From assembly GCA_019638515.1 (NCBI GenBank), contig JAHBTS010000008.1:1-64000 (forward strand): a stretch of DNA of 64,000 nucleotides. Reading direction: 5' to 3'. Positions 44,773-52,985 of this stretch are shown piece after piece (within the stretch, counting starts at the first letter, position 1; every line of letters begins with the position of its first letter). The notes beneath the pieces are model-generated. The model ran no database searches. It was not told the DNA's origin and saw nothing but the letters and a program-made list of their open reading frames with translations. Origin of the DNA: Chitinophagales bacterium. GTDB lineage: Bacteria > Bacteroidota > Bacteroidia > Chitinophagales > LD1. Both the position numbers and the translations under genes were made by a program.

Positions 44773-45042
44773 ATGAGTACGCAAAAAAAATTTGAAGAAG
44801 CGCAAGTGCGCGTAAAAACACTTACCGAGCGCCCCGAAAACGAAGAGTTGCTAGATTTATATGCCTTGTTTAAGCAAGCCACAGAGGGCGATAACAACAC
44901 CAAGGAGCCGGGCATGTGGGATATAAAAGAAAAATTTAAGTGGAAACAGTGGGATAGCAAAAGAGGCATGAGCAGCGAAGAGGCTATGCAAGCATATACC
45001 GCATTGGTAGATACTTTACTTGGGAAATACAGCCATAGCTAA
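44773..45042 (+). CDS. acyl-CoA-binding protein
   Basis: An 89-residue protein with the complete ACBP signature: FEEAQVRVKTL, then LLDLYALFKQATEGDNNT near residues 26-43, and PGMWDIKEKFKWKQWDSKRGMSSEEAMQAYTALVDTL. It should form a four-helix bundle that binds long-chain acyl-CoA in the cytoplasm, buffering and delivering it. ACBP is common in eukaryotes and found in only some bacteria. It has its own short gap on both sides and starts at ATG 44773. Confidence 0.95.
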   Translation: MSTQKKFEEAQVRVKTLTERPENEELLDLYALFKQATEGDNNTKEPGMWDIKEKFKWKQWDSKRGMSSEEAMQAYTALVDTLLGKYSHS

Positions 45043-45091
45043 TATTTTGAAGGTGTGAATAAAGATTTATAGCAACAATTTGCACTAAGTC

Positions 45092-45121
45092 TTTGATATT
45101 AAGTTTGAATTGCTACATTTG
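45092..45121 (+). promoter_or_regulatory. promoter of tRNA-Glu
   Basis: TTTG at 45092-45095, an 18-base spacer, then TACATTTG at 45114-45121; the tRNA begins 18 bases further on. Confidence 0.75.
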
Positions 45122-45139
45122 CACCCGCTTTTAAAGTAA

Positions 45140-45211
45140 GGCTCGTTCGTCTATCGGTTAGGACATCTCCCTTTCACGGAGGAAAGAGGGGTTCGATTCC
45201 CCTACGGGCTA
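45140..45211 (+). tRNA. tRNA-Glu (anticodon TTC)
   Basis: A 72-base cloverleaf: acceptor GGCTCGT with ACGGGCT (G-U pairs included), anticodon stem TCTCC/GGAGG with loop CTTTCAC giving TTC, T stem AGGGG/CCCCT. Discriminator A; CCA not encoded. Confidence 0.96.
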
Positions 45212-45212
45212 C

Positions 45213-45238
45213 AAGGCGTAAAGATTTCTTTACGCCTT
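45213..45238 (+). terminator. terminator of tRNA-Glu
   Basis: A 12 bp stem AAGGCGTAAAGA/TCTTTACGCCTT with a two-base loop centre, followed by TTTTCTTTTTT. Confidence 0.85.
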
Positions 45239-45408
45239 TTTCTTTTTTACAACCGTTCGGTTAAACAGTTTCAATTGCATACATAAAATTATATTCTGTG
45301 TTATATAGTCTGTATAGGTGTGTTTTAAGGCGGTTGCAATAAATTGAGAGGAATAGAGAGATATTGGAAAAAAGAAAAGGGTGTGAAACTTGCGTCTTAC
45401 ACCCTTTG

Positions 45409-45482
45409 TGCTCTCGAAGGGAGTCGAACCCCTAACCTTCTGATCCGTAGTCAGATGCTCTATCCAGTTAAGCTACGAGAGC
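45409..45482 (-). tRNA. tRNA-Arg (anticodon ACG)
   Basis: A 74-base minus-strand cloverleaf: acceptor GCTCTCG with CGAGAGC, anticodon stem TCTGA/TCAGA with loop CTACGGA giving ACG (to be deaminated to ICG, so tadA should exist), T arm with TTCGACT. Discriminator A; CCA not encoded. Confidence 0.97.
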
Positions 45483-45512
45483 TCCTTTTCTTTATTTTTT
45501 CAAAAGAGGGTG

Positions 45513-45520
45513 CAAATATA
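45513..45520 (-). promoter_or_regulatory. -7 element of tRNA-Arg(ACG)
   Basis: TATATTTG on the minus strand, followed by CACCC as in the tRNA-Glu promoter. A TTTG exists 23 bases upstream. The tRNA begins about 30 bases later. Confidence 0.6.
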
Positions 45521-45558
45521 GCATTCGTATTTTATTTTCACAGCAAAAATTTTCTTTC

Positions 45559-46119
45559 ATGGCTCTAACACCATCAAATATGATTCCGCTGGGTACGCTT
45601 GCTCCCGATTTTTCTTTGCCGGATACAGTTTCGGGTAGAGAATTTTCTTTTTACGATATAAAAGGAATAGCGGGAACCTTGCTTGTATTTATGTGTAATC
45701 ACTGTCCTTATGTAAAACATATCAACCATCAATTTGCAGCCATTGCAGCAGAGTATGGGCAAAAAGGAATTGGTATTGCCGCCATTAGTTCTAATAATGT
45801 AGAAAAATATCCGGACGATGCTCCCGATAAAATGAAAGAGTTGGCATTGGAAGAAAATTTTGTGTTTCCGTATTTATACGATGAAACACAAGCAGTGGCT
45901 AAATTGTATGATGCTGCTTGCACACCCGATTTTTATTTGTTTAATGCAGAGAATAAATTGGTATATCGCGGACAGTTTGATGATTCGCGACCAGGAAATA
46001 ATGTGGCTGTTACCGGAAAAGATTTATTGGCAGCCATGAATGCGTTGCTTGCAGGCAGGGAAATTTCGCCTGTGCAGCGACCGAGCATGGGCTGTAACAT
46101 TAAATGGAAAACTGCATGA
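45559..46119 (+). CDS. redoxin-domain protein (AhpC/TSA-like peroxiredoxin or thioredoxin-like)
   Basis: A 186-residue cytoplasmic protein. The active site is FMCNHCPYVK with C46 and C49 (CxxC), as in the group annotated thioredoxin family or AhpC/TSA; a third cysteine lies in the cis-proline region DAACTPDFYLF. The opening MIPLGTLAPDFSLPD is characteristic. It should reduce disulphides or peroxides. Its TGA overlaps the ATG of the DUF4159 gene (ATGA). Confidence 0.92.
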   Translation: MALTPSNMIPLGTLAPDFSLPDTVSGREFSFYDIKGIAGTLLVFMCNHCPYVKHINHQFAAIAAEYGQKGIGIAAISSNNVEKYPDDAPDKMKELALEENFVFPYLYDETQAVAKLYDAACTPDFYLFNAENKLVYRGQFDDSRPGNNVAVTGKDLLAAMNALLAGREISPVQRPSMGCNIKWKTA

Positions 46120-46763
46120 AATATCTCTTAGTTTTGTTGTTTCCATGTGTGATATTTGCTTCGGGAAATGAAGCATTGAGCATTGCATTGCTAAAATATA
46201 ATGGTGGTGGAGATTGGTATGCCAATCCTACTTCGCTCCCCAACCTTATTAGTTTTTGCAATAAAAATTTAAATACCAATATAGATGCAGAACCGGGTAC
46301 GGTTGAGGTTGGCAGCCCGGAAATTTTTAATTACCCGTTTTTGCACATGACGGGACATGGTAATGTGGTTTTTAACAATGCAGAAACTGATAACTTACGA
46401 AATTACTTAATGGCAGGGGGCTTTCTACATGTGGATGATAACTACGGCATGGATAAATTTATTCGCCCGCAATTAGAAAAGTTGATTCCAGGAAGTAAGT
46501 TGATGGAGTTGCCTTTTAATCATCCTATTTTTAATCAAAAATTTAAGTTCTCCGGTGGCTTGCCCAAAATACATGAGCACGATAATAAACCGGCACAAGC
46601 ATTTGCATTGTTTTACGAAGGTAGAATGGTGGTGCTATACACTTATGAGTGCGATTTGGGTGATGGATGGGAAGATGCGGAAGTGCATAAGGACCCGGAA
46701 GAAACGCGACAAAAGGCATTGCGCATGGGTGCCAATATCATTAATTATGTTTTTGGGAATTAA
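46116..46763 (+). CDS. exported DUF4159 protein
   Basis: A 215-residue protein from ATG 46116, which overlaps the preceding stop and opens a signal peptide (MKYLLVLLFPCVIFASG). The DUF4159 region includes IALLKYNGGGDWYANPTSLPNL, PFLHMTGHGNVVF, a glutamine-amidotransferase-like LRNYLMAGGFLHVDDNYGMDKF and FKFSGGLPKIHEHD, ending in a region with a conserved acidic patch GDGWEDAEVHKDP. The fold resembles a class I amidotransferase without its catalytic cysteine. Function is unknown; in the family it is often near MoxR-type ATPase clusters, which are not present here. Confidence 0.9.
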   Translation: MKYLLVLLFPCVIFASGNEALSIALLKYNGGGDWYANPTSLPNLISFCNKNLNTNIDAEPGTVEVGSPEIFNYPFLHMTGHGNVVFNNAETDNLRNYLMAGGFLHVDDNYGMDKFIRPQLEKLIPGSKLMELPFNHPIFNQKFKFSGGLPKIHEHDNKPAQAFALFYEGRMVVLYTYECDLGDGWEDAEVHKDPEETRQKALRMGANIINYVFGN

Positions 46764-46810
46764 GTGCAATCTTATATTCACCACATTTATTTTCTATTAA
46801 AACTATTACA

Positions 46811-48157
46811 TTGCTGGTAGAAAAATTTTTAGATTTTAATAAACAGCACCAACTTTTTTCCACTAAAAGAAGAGTGTTGGTTGCTGTAAGTGGTGGTGTG
46901 GATTCTATGGTGCTTTGCTCGTTGCTGCAGCAGGCAGGATATAGTTTTGCAATGGCGCACTGCAATTTTGGATTAAGAGGCGAGGAGAGTAATGGCGATG
47001 AGCAATTTGTAAGCGATTATGCAACGCAAAATGAAATAGAGTTTTATATTGAAAGGTTTGATACAGCAACGTTTGCAGCCGAAAGTAAATTATCGGTACA
47101 AGAGGCGGCTCGCCAGTTGCGCTATGCTTGGTTTAATAAAATTTGCAGAGAAAAGAAGTTTGATTTTATAGCCACGGCACACCATTTAAACGATAATATT
47201 GAAACCATACTTTTTAACCTTTCGCGCGGTACCGGTATAAAGGGATTAAGAGGAATTTTGCCCAAGCACGATAATATTATTCGTCCATTATTGTTTGCTA
47301 CCAGAGCAGAAATAGAGGCCTTTGCTATGCAAGAAAAATTGCAGTGGCGCGAAGATAGTTCTAATGCTTCCGATAAGTATTCGCGCAATTTTATCCGCCA
47401 TCAAATTATTCCACTTTTTAAGGAATTGAATCCGTCTTTTGAAGAAACATTTGCCGAGAACATTGCTGTTTTTTCTGAGGTAGAAAAACAGTTCAATACA
47501 CATTTTGCAAAGGTGGCTAAAACATTATTGTTTCATAGGCATGGCGATGTATATATAGCTATCGAAAAGTTGAAGCAGTTGCAAGACAGGCGCAGCATTC
47601 TATTTACATATCTGAGTGGTTTTGGTTTCAATGCGCAGCAAGTAGATAGCATGCTGGCACAGTTGCACGGGCAAGCAGGTGCAGTATATGAAAGTGGGCA
47701 AGCACGCATTATTCGCGATAGAAAATTTTTAATACTTACTAAGGGAAAGACTGAGGCTGCATCGCAACATTATGTTTACTCAGATTCTTGCGAGGTTAAA
47801 AGTGCAGATTTTACATTGAAAGTAGCACCGGTACACGCAGTGCCAGCTTCGCTTAAAACAGCTGCAAATTCCATTTGGGTGAATGCACAAATGTGCACTT
47901 TCCCATTAACGCTGCGCAAGTGGAAAGCAGGCGATTATTTTTACCCGTTTGGCTTTAATCTTAAAAAGAAAAAAGTAAAGAAGTTCTTAACCGATATAAA
48001 GTTGCCGCTGCATAAAAAGGAAGATGTATGGGTTTTAGAAAGCAATAAAAAAATTGTGTGGGTAGTTGGTTTCCGTGCCGATGAGCGCTTTAAGGTAATG
48101 CCTAATTCACCAGTAATAAGCATAACAGTGTTGCCACATGAGAGTACTGCTGATTGA
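46811..48157 (+). CDS. tilS: tRNA(Ile)-lysidine synthase
   Basis: A 448-residue enzyme that changes C34 of the CAU-anticodon tRNA-Ile to lysidine, so the tRNA reads AUA. The ATP PP-loop SGGVDS is at 27-32, then CNFGLRGEESNGDEQFV and ATAHHLNDNIETILFNLSRGTGIKGLRG; the C-terminal TilS domain is seen in LRKWKAGDYFYPFGFNLKKKKVKKFLTDIKLP. TTG at 46811 is the only plausible start; no ATG occurs in frame before the PP-loop. It overlaps the glycosyltransferase gene by 20 bases. Confidence 0.95.
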   Translation: MLVEKFLDFNKQHQLFSTKRRVLVAVSGGVDSMVLCSLLQQAGYSFAMAHCNFGLRGEESNGDEQFVSDYATQNEIEFYIERFDTATFAAESKLSVQEAARQLRYAWFNKICREKKFDFIATAHHLNDNIETILFNLSRGTGIKGLRGILPKHDNIIRPLLFATRAEIEAFAMQEKLQWREDSSNASDKYSRNFIRHQIIPLFKELNPSFEETFAENIAVFSEVEKQFNTHFAKVAKTLLFHRHGDVYIAIEKLKQLQDRRSILFTYLSGFGFNAQQVDSMLAQLHGQAGAVYESGQARIIRDRKFLILTKGKTEAASQHYVYSDSCEVKSADFTLKVAPVHAVPASLKTAANSIWVNAQMCTFPLTLRKWKAGDYFYPFGFNLKKKKVKKFLTDIKLPLHKKEDVWVLESNKKIVWVVGFRADERFKVMPNSPVISITVLPHESTAD

Positions 48158-49256
48158 ACCTTTTTTTACAGGCTCGCATAAGCAGTGGGCATTAGGTTGG
48201 CAGCAACACAGTGCATTTCAAATAGAGTTGCTTACACTGCCGGGCTATCATTGGAAGTGGCGCATGCATGGCGCAGCAGTTACATTGGCGCAATTATTTC
48301 TTCGGTTAGAAAATAAACAGTTCGATGCAATAGTGGCGACTGATATGTTAGATGTAAGCCTATTCAAATCACTTACTGCGGTATATACATCTTCTACTCC
48401 AATGGTGCTGTACATGCACGAAAACCAATTAACATATCCGTGGAGCGCAACAGATGCAGATGTGTTGCTAAAGCGCGATAATCATTATGCCTTTATCAAT
48501 TATACTTCTGCCTTGGTTGCCAATGCGGTATGGTTTAATTCTCAGTATCATCTTCGTAGTTTTATAGACGCGTTGCCACAATTTTTGAAGCAATTTCCCG
48601 ATTTTAATAATCTTGAGACCATTGCAGCCATTGAGCAGAAAAGTAAGGTAGTTTACTTAGGAATTGATTTAGAAAAGTATGAGCAGAAGAAGCCGGCCAT
48701 TGTAGAAAAGTACACAAGGTGTTTAGTACTTTGGAATCATAGATGGGAGGGCGATAAGAATCCTATTCAATTTTTTGAAGCACTCTTTTTATTGCAAGAA
48801 CATGGCATAGATTTTAAGTTGGCAGTACTGGGTGAATTGTTTAAAAATACACCAGCCATTTTTAAGGAAGCAAAAGAAAAATTGAGCGAAAATATTGTGC
48901 ATTGGGGTTTTGCCGAAAGCGAGGAGGCATATTGCCAATGGTTGTGGAAAGCAGATTTGCTCCCTGTAACTTCGCATCAAGATTTTTTTGGCGCAAGTGT
49001 GGTAGAAGCCATGTTTTGCAACACAGTACCCTTGTTGCCTAAGCGATTGGCTTATGCCGAGCATGTGCCGCAGCAGTTTTCATCTACCTTTTTTTATGAT
49101 GAAAACGATTTTGTGAGTAAGCTGCAAAAGCGCATTATGGATGTAAAATATCTCCGCACTATGAATACACGCCAATGGGTAGAAAAATACGATTGGAAAA
49201 CGTGCGTAGCGGAATATGATAATGGTTTAAGAGAAATGATTAAAACTGCAAGATGA
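48138..49256 (+). CDS. tRNA-queuosine alpha-mannosyltransferase-like glycosyltransferase (DUF3524)
   Basis: A 372-residue GT4-like protein of the DUF3524 group, related to human GTDC1. The N-terminal half has LLIEPFFTGSHKQWALGW (residues 4-21), LPGYHWKWRMHGAA, and YMHENQLTYPWS (near 94-105); the C-terminal half has VLWNHRWEGDKNPIQFFEAL and HQDFFGASVVEAMFCNTVPLLP. As I recall, GTDC1 is the enzyme that mannosylates queuosine in tRNA-Asp. Overlap by 20 bases with tilS, a tRNA-modifying gene, fits a tRNA substrate. Activity in bacteria is inference; a cell-envelope sugar acceptor cannot be ruled out. Confidence 0.87.
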   Translation: MRVLLIEPFFTGSHKQWALGWQQHSAFQIELLTLPGYHWKWRMHGAAVTLAQLFLRLENKQFDAIVATDMLDVSLFKSLTAVYTSSTPMVLYMHENQLTYPWSATDADVLLKRDNHYAFINYTSALVANAVWFNSQYHLRSFIDALPQFLKQFPDFNNLETIAAIEQKSKVVYLGIDLEKYEQKKPAIVEKYTRCLVLWNHRWEGDKNPIQFFEALFLLQEHGIDFKLAVLGELFKNTPAIFKEAKEKLSENIVHWGFAESEEAYCQWLWKADLLPVTSHQDFFGASVVEAMFCNTVPLLPKRLAYAEHVPQQFSSTFFYDENDFVSKLQKRIMDVKYLRTMNTRQWVEKYDWKTCVAEYDNGLREMIKTAR

Positions 49257-50185
49257 ATAAGCAATCTATTTCGGTTTTTGCTCCGGCAACAGTTGCCAAT
49301 GTAGCATGTGGTTTTGATGTGTTGGGGTTTGCCGTAGAGCAGCCTGGCGACACAGTAAAGCTAACCTTAAATAATACGCAAGTAGTAAGCATTACAAGCA
49401 TTGCAGGCGATGGTGGCAGGTTGCCGCTTGCTGCCCCCAAAAACACGGCAGGAGTAGCTATAATTGAATACCTGAGGCACATTGGCAAAGAGCAAGGTGT
49501 TGAAATTTCTATTGAAAAGAAACTGCCACTGGGCAGTGGTTTAGGCTCTAGTGCAGCAAGCTCGGCAGCAGCAGTAGTAGGCATAAATGAATTGATGGGT
49601 AAGCCGCTTTCTAGAAAAGAATTAGTACCATTTGCAATGGAAGCAGAGCGCATTGCTTGTGGTGCTGCACATGCCGATAATGTGGCACCTGCAATTTTAG
49701 GTGGCTTCGTATTGGTAAGAAGCTACGAACCATTGGATATTATAGAGATTCCATCGCCCGACAACTTGTTTTGTGCGGTAGTAAATCCACACATAGAATT
49801 GCGTACCGAAGATGCACGAAAGGTATTGAGGCGAGAAGTGCAGTTACACGATGCCATTGCCCAATGGGGCAATTTAGCTGCCCTTATTGCTGGTTTAATG
49901 AAACCGGATTTTAATCTTATAGGACGCTCCTTGCACGATGTGGTTGCGGAGCCTATGCGTGCGCTGTTAATTCCAGGTTTCAACGATATTAAAGATGCTG
50001 CACTAAATGCAGGCGCATTGGGTTGCAGTATTTCAGGTTCCGGGCCTTCGGTGTTTGCACTTTGTGAGCATAGCACTATTGCTCAAAACGTGGCATTGGC
50101 TATGCAGCAGGCATTTGCAGCAATTGACCTCAACAGCGATGCATATATTTCTAAAGTAAACAAAAGTGGTGCTGCAATTGTGTAA
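49253..50185 (+). CDS. thrB: homoserine kinase
   Basis: A 310-residue GHMP kinase that phosphorylates L-homoserine in threonine synthesis. The opening SVFAPATVANVACGFDVLGFAVE, the ATP-binding PLGSGLGSSAASSAAAVVGIN near 91-110 and ISGSGPSVFAL near 262-272 are diagnostic. Usual length. Its ATG overlaps the preceding stop (ATGA), so it is coupled to the glycosyltransferase. thrA and thrC are not adjacent, so the gene is separated from its pathway. Confidence 0.94.
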   Translation: MNKQSISVFAPATVANVACGFDVLGFAVEQPGDTVKLTLNNTQVVSITSIAGDGGRLPLAAPKNTAGVAIIEYLRHIGKEQGVEISIEKKLPLGSGLGSSAASSAAAVVGINELMGKPLSRKELVPFAMEAERIACGAAHADNVAPAILGGFVLVRSYEPLDIIEIPSPDNLFCAVVNPHIELRTEDARKVLRREVQLHDAIAQWGNLAALIAGLMKPDFNLIGRSLHDVVAEPMRALLIPGFNDIKDAALNAGALGCSISGSGPSVFALCEHSTIAQNVALAMQQAFAAIDLNSDAYISKVNKSGAAIV

Positions 50186-50247
50186 ATTCGGTAGAGGCGT
50201 TCAACATTATTCTGTTTTCAATAAAAATTTGCAACCTTACATTTGGA

Positions 50248-51291
50248 ATGAAACAATACACCTTTCAATTATTATTTTTCTTGTTGGCAGCTTTCTTTTT
50301 AGGTTCTTGTGGCGAAAGCCATTCTAAGAAGGTAGATGTGAGCGCTATTCAAGTAGATGCTAAGATTGAGCCGTTTTACAAAGATTTTTTTTCGTTGAAT
50401 GCAGAAAATTTTGAAGCGCAAGAGGCATCGTTGAAATTAAAGTACAATGGATTTTATCCTTTTTATGTACACGATGTGATGGGCGATTTTCAAGTTGCCA
50501 ATACACAGCGTTTACCCAAAGAAAACATGCTTGCATTTTTGGCAGATACGGGCGTTCGTTCGCTCTATGATACGGTTGCATTCCGATATAGCAATACCGA
50601 TGTGTTGCAGCAAAACATCGCCAACCTTTATCGCCATATCAGGTACTATTTTCCGGAATTTCCGCTGCCTAAGCCGGTTACAATTATTTCGGAGTTTAGC
50701 TATGGTGCTTTTACTTTCGATACTACCGTTTTGGCTATTAGTTTAGATATGTATTTGGGACAGCAGTATCCGGTTTATACTTACTTGGATATTCCACGGT
50801 ATGTACAGCGCAAATTACGCAGCGATTTTATAGTGCAAAACTGTGCCGATGTGTTGTATAACATGTATTTTGGCGATGATGTTTACCAACCCGGAACACC
50901 TTTGCTCGATGCTATGATTAACAAAGGGAAGAAACTTTATTTTATGGAGATGATGCTTCCCAATTTGCCGGATAGTTTAATTATTGGATACACCAGAGAG
51001 CAAGACCAATGGTGCCGAAGCAGCGAGTATGCTATTTGGCAATACATGAACCAGCGCGACTTGTTATATACACAAAGTTTTATGGAGCATAAGCGGTATT
51101 TATCGGATGGCCCTACCACCACAGGTATGCCTCCCGAAAGTCCCGGAAACATTGGTAGTTGGGTTGGTTGGCAAATTGTGCGCAAGTTTATGAAAGAGTC
51201 GGGCGGCAAAGTGAGCTTGCGCGATTTATGTACAAAGTACGATGCCAAAACCATTGCATCGAAAGCGAAATATAAGCCGAAAGGACAGTAG
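50248..51291 (+). CDS. gldB: GldB-like gliding motility lipoprotein
   Basis: A 347-residue lipoprotein with leader MKQYTFQLLFFLLAAFFLGSC (Cys21). The mature protein follows the GldB pattern: FYPFYVHDVMG near 71-81, FGDDVYQPGTP, INKGKKLYFMEMMLPNLPDSLIIGYT, and DGPTTTGMPPESPGNIGSWVGWQIVRKFM near the end. In Flavobacterium, GldB is a lipoprotein required for gliding; it is present in other Bacteroidota that may not glide. Its presence with T9SS cargo genes fits but does not prove motility. A TACATTTG box ends two bases before the ATG. Confidence 0.88.
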   Translation: MKQYTFQLLFFLLAAFFLGSCGESHSKKVDVSAIQVDAKIEPFYKDFFSLNAENFEAQEASLKLKYNGFYPFYVHDVMGDFQVANTQRLPKENMLAFLADTGVRSLYDTVAFRYSNTDVLQQNIANLYRHIRYYFPEFPLPKPVTIISEFSYGAFTFDTTVLAISLDMYLGQQYPVYTYLDIPRYVQRKLRSDFIVQNCADVLYNMYFGDDVYQPGTPLLDAMINKGKKLYFMEMMLPNLPDSLIIGYTREQDQWCRSSEYAIWQYMNQRDLLYTQSFMEHKRYLSDGPTTTGMPPESPGNIGSWVGWQIVRKFMKESGGKVSLRDLCTKYDAKTIASKAKYKPKGQ

Positions 51292-51314
51292 TATTTTTAA
51301 AACATATTTGCACT

Positions 51315-52181
51315 ATGGAGCACATTACCGGAAGAGAACAGTGGGTAGGAAAATTTTTTAGAGTATTGAACTCTGCGGTTTGTTCTGCAATGGCTTATTT
51401 GGTGGTACTTTTTACGTGCGGTGCTACTAAATCTTTCGTAGAAAAGTTATATGATATCAAGTCTAAGTTGGTGTTTTATGAATCTTTTCCAATTTCAAAG
51501 GGAACCGATATTTGGTATCTAAAAGATATCGTAATTGTATTTTCTTCAGGGATATTGGCATCGGTGGTGGTGGGGCTGCTTGGCTTATTGGTATTCCATA
51601 GATTGAAGCATTTTAATATTCCTTCAGCCATTTTTTTCTTATGGTTATATGTGTGGGCAATTGCCATGTTTTGTGCGCAAGGTTTATTGGCGCTGTTGGG
51701 TTTAGAAGAATATTATTCACCATATTTTAATAACTTGGTAATAGTGTTGGCATGGCTGCATGTGCCTAAAATTTTTGCATATATTTTAATGCCGCTTTCT
51801 ATAGGATTATTAACGTTTTTGTGCTTTTTTTCTACCCGGCCATTTATTTCTATGGCATATTCTTACGGCAAGGTAAACAAGCTGGAAAAGCGGAGAAAGT
51901 ATTTTGTAGAAGTAGCGGTAGTTCCCTTTATTATTAGTGCTTTATTTGTAACAACGCTTATTTTGCCGGAGCCATTTACATATACCAATTTAATTTATGT
52001 TGGCTACGGAGCATTAGGTCTTGTTATTAGCTGGTATTTGCTTTTTTATGTGGATGTGGATAGAGAAGGTGTGTTTAGAAATGAGGCTTTGCAACGTTTT
52101 AATCTTTTTATTGTGTTGATGTTTGTGCTGGTAATGGCAGCTATTTATTGGAAACTGTACGATGGTATTAAAGTAGGATAA
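51315..52181 (+). CDS. multi-pass membrane protein of unknown function
   Basis: A 288-residue inner-membrane protein with about seven to eight hydrophobic helices (near residues 18-36, 69-92, 100-122, 136-152, 154-172, 196-216, 226-246 and 263-281). A short charged loop (KVNKLEKRRKYFVE) sits between helices 5 and 6. No known family motif is visible. It starts 23 bases after the GldB-like gene; CATATTTG, a near match to the -7 element, ends five bases before its ATG. It may be a partner of the GldB-like lipoprotein or an unrelated transporter-like protein. Confidence 0.75.
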   Translation: MEHITGREQWVGKFFRVLNSAVCSAMAYLVVLFTCGATKSFVEKLYDIKSKLVFYESFPISKGTDIWYLKDIVIVFSSGILASVVVGLLGLLVFHRLKHFNIPSAIFFLWLYVWAIAMFCAQGLLALLGLEEYYSPYFNNLVIVLAWLHVPKIFAYILMPLSIGLLTFLCFFSTRPFISMAYSYGKVNKLEKRRKYFVEVAVVPFIISALFVTTLILPEPFTYTNLIYVGYGALGLVISWYLLFYVDVDREGVFRNEALQRFNLFIVLMFVLVMAAIYWKLYDGIKVG

Positions 52182-52194
52182 AAAAATCAATTCA

Positions 52195-52974
52195 ATGTAT
52201 AATACAATTCTGTTTGAAATTAACGAAGGCGTAGCAACGCTTACGCTCAACCGTGCCGATAGGTTTAATGCTTTTAATGAAGAAATGAGCCGCGAAGTAA
52301 TAGATGCCATAAAGCAAACGGCAAAGAACGAAGCTGCGAGGGTATTGGTAATTACGGGTGCGGGCAAGGCTTTTTGCAGCGGTCAAGATTTAAAAGATGC
52401 AGAGGCCGCGAAGGGAAGAAGTTTAAGCGATTCGGTATTACGTAGGTATAATCCTATGATTTTGGGCTTGCGCGAAATGCCCAAGCCTGTAATAGCAAAA
52501 GTAAATGGTGTGGCTGCCGGAGCCGGTGCATCTTTGGTTTTTGCTTGCGATTATATTGTGGCAGCAAAGAGTGCTGTTTTTGTAGAGGCATTTGTGAATA
52601 TTGGTTTGGTACTCGACTCCGGAGGCTCTTACTTTTTGCCTCATGCTTTGGGCTATAATAAGGCATTTGAATTGGCAACCTTGGGCGATAAGTTTTCGGC
52701 AGAGCAAGCTTATGGTTGGGGTTTGGTAAACAAGTTGGCTGAAGATGAGCAACTTAATGATGTGGCGAATGCTATAGCAGCAAGGTATGCCACCGGAGCT
52801 ACCAAAGCTATTGGTTTAATAAAACGCATGTTGAATAAAGCAGGCACAGCATCGCTGGCAGAAATGTTGCAGCAAGAAGCATGGAATCAAGAAATAGCTG
52901 GTAGAAGCGAAGACTACCGCGAAGGTGTAGCTGCATTTGTAGAAAAACGCAAAGCTGCATTTAAAGGAAAATAG
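52195..52974 (+). CDS. PaaG-like enoyl-CoA hydratase/isomerase
   Basis: A 259-residue crotonase close to PaaG, the 1,2-epoxyphenylacetyl-CoA isomerase. The features are FCSGQDLKDA (residues 60-69) for the oxyanion hole, GVAAGAGASLVFACDYIVAA where the first glutamate is replaced by Ala, and FVNIGLVLDSGGSYFLP, which carries the catalytic Asp of PaaG. The rest of a phenylacetate pathway is not in the window, so it may act on another acyl-CoA. It is 13 bases after the membrane protein and shares its direction. Confidence 0.9.
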   Translation: MYNTILFEINEGVATLTLNRADRFNAFNEEMSREVIDAIKQTAKNEAARVLVITGAGKAFCSGQDLKDAEAAKGRSLSDSVLRRYNPMILGLREMPKPVIAKVNGVAAGAGASLVFACDYIVAAKSAVFVEAFVNIGLVLDSGGSYFLPHALGYNKAFELATLGDKFSAEQAYGWGLVNKLAEDEQLNDVANAIAARYATGATKAIGLIKRMLNKAGTASLAEMLQQEAWNQEIAGRSEDYREGVAAFVEKRKAAFKGK

Positions 52975-52985
52975 CTGGTAGTTGT

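Noticed and set aside
45344-45568. Open frame of 74 codons on the plus strand
   Set aside because: It runs straight through the minus-strand tRNA-Arg(ACG) and into the redoxin gene start; it has no coding features.
50238-50245. TACATTTG just before the GldB-like start codon, as its promoter
   Set aside because: It ends two bases before the ATG, so transcription would begin inside the gene. It is noted as a pattern but not listed as a promoter.
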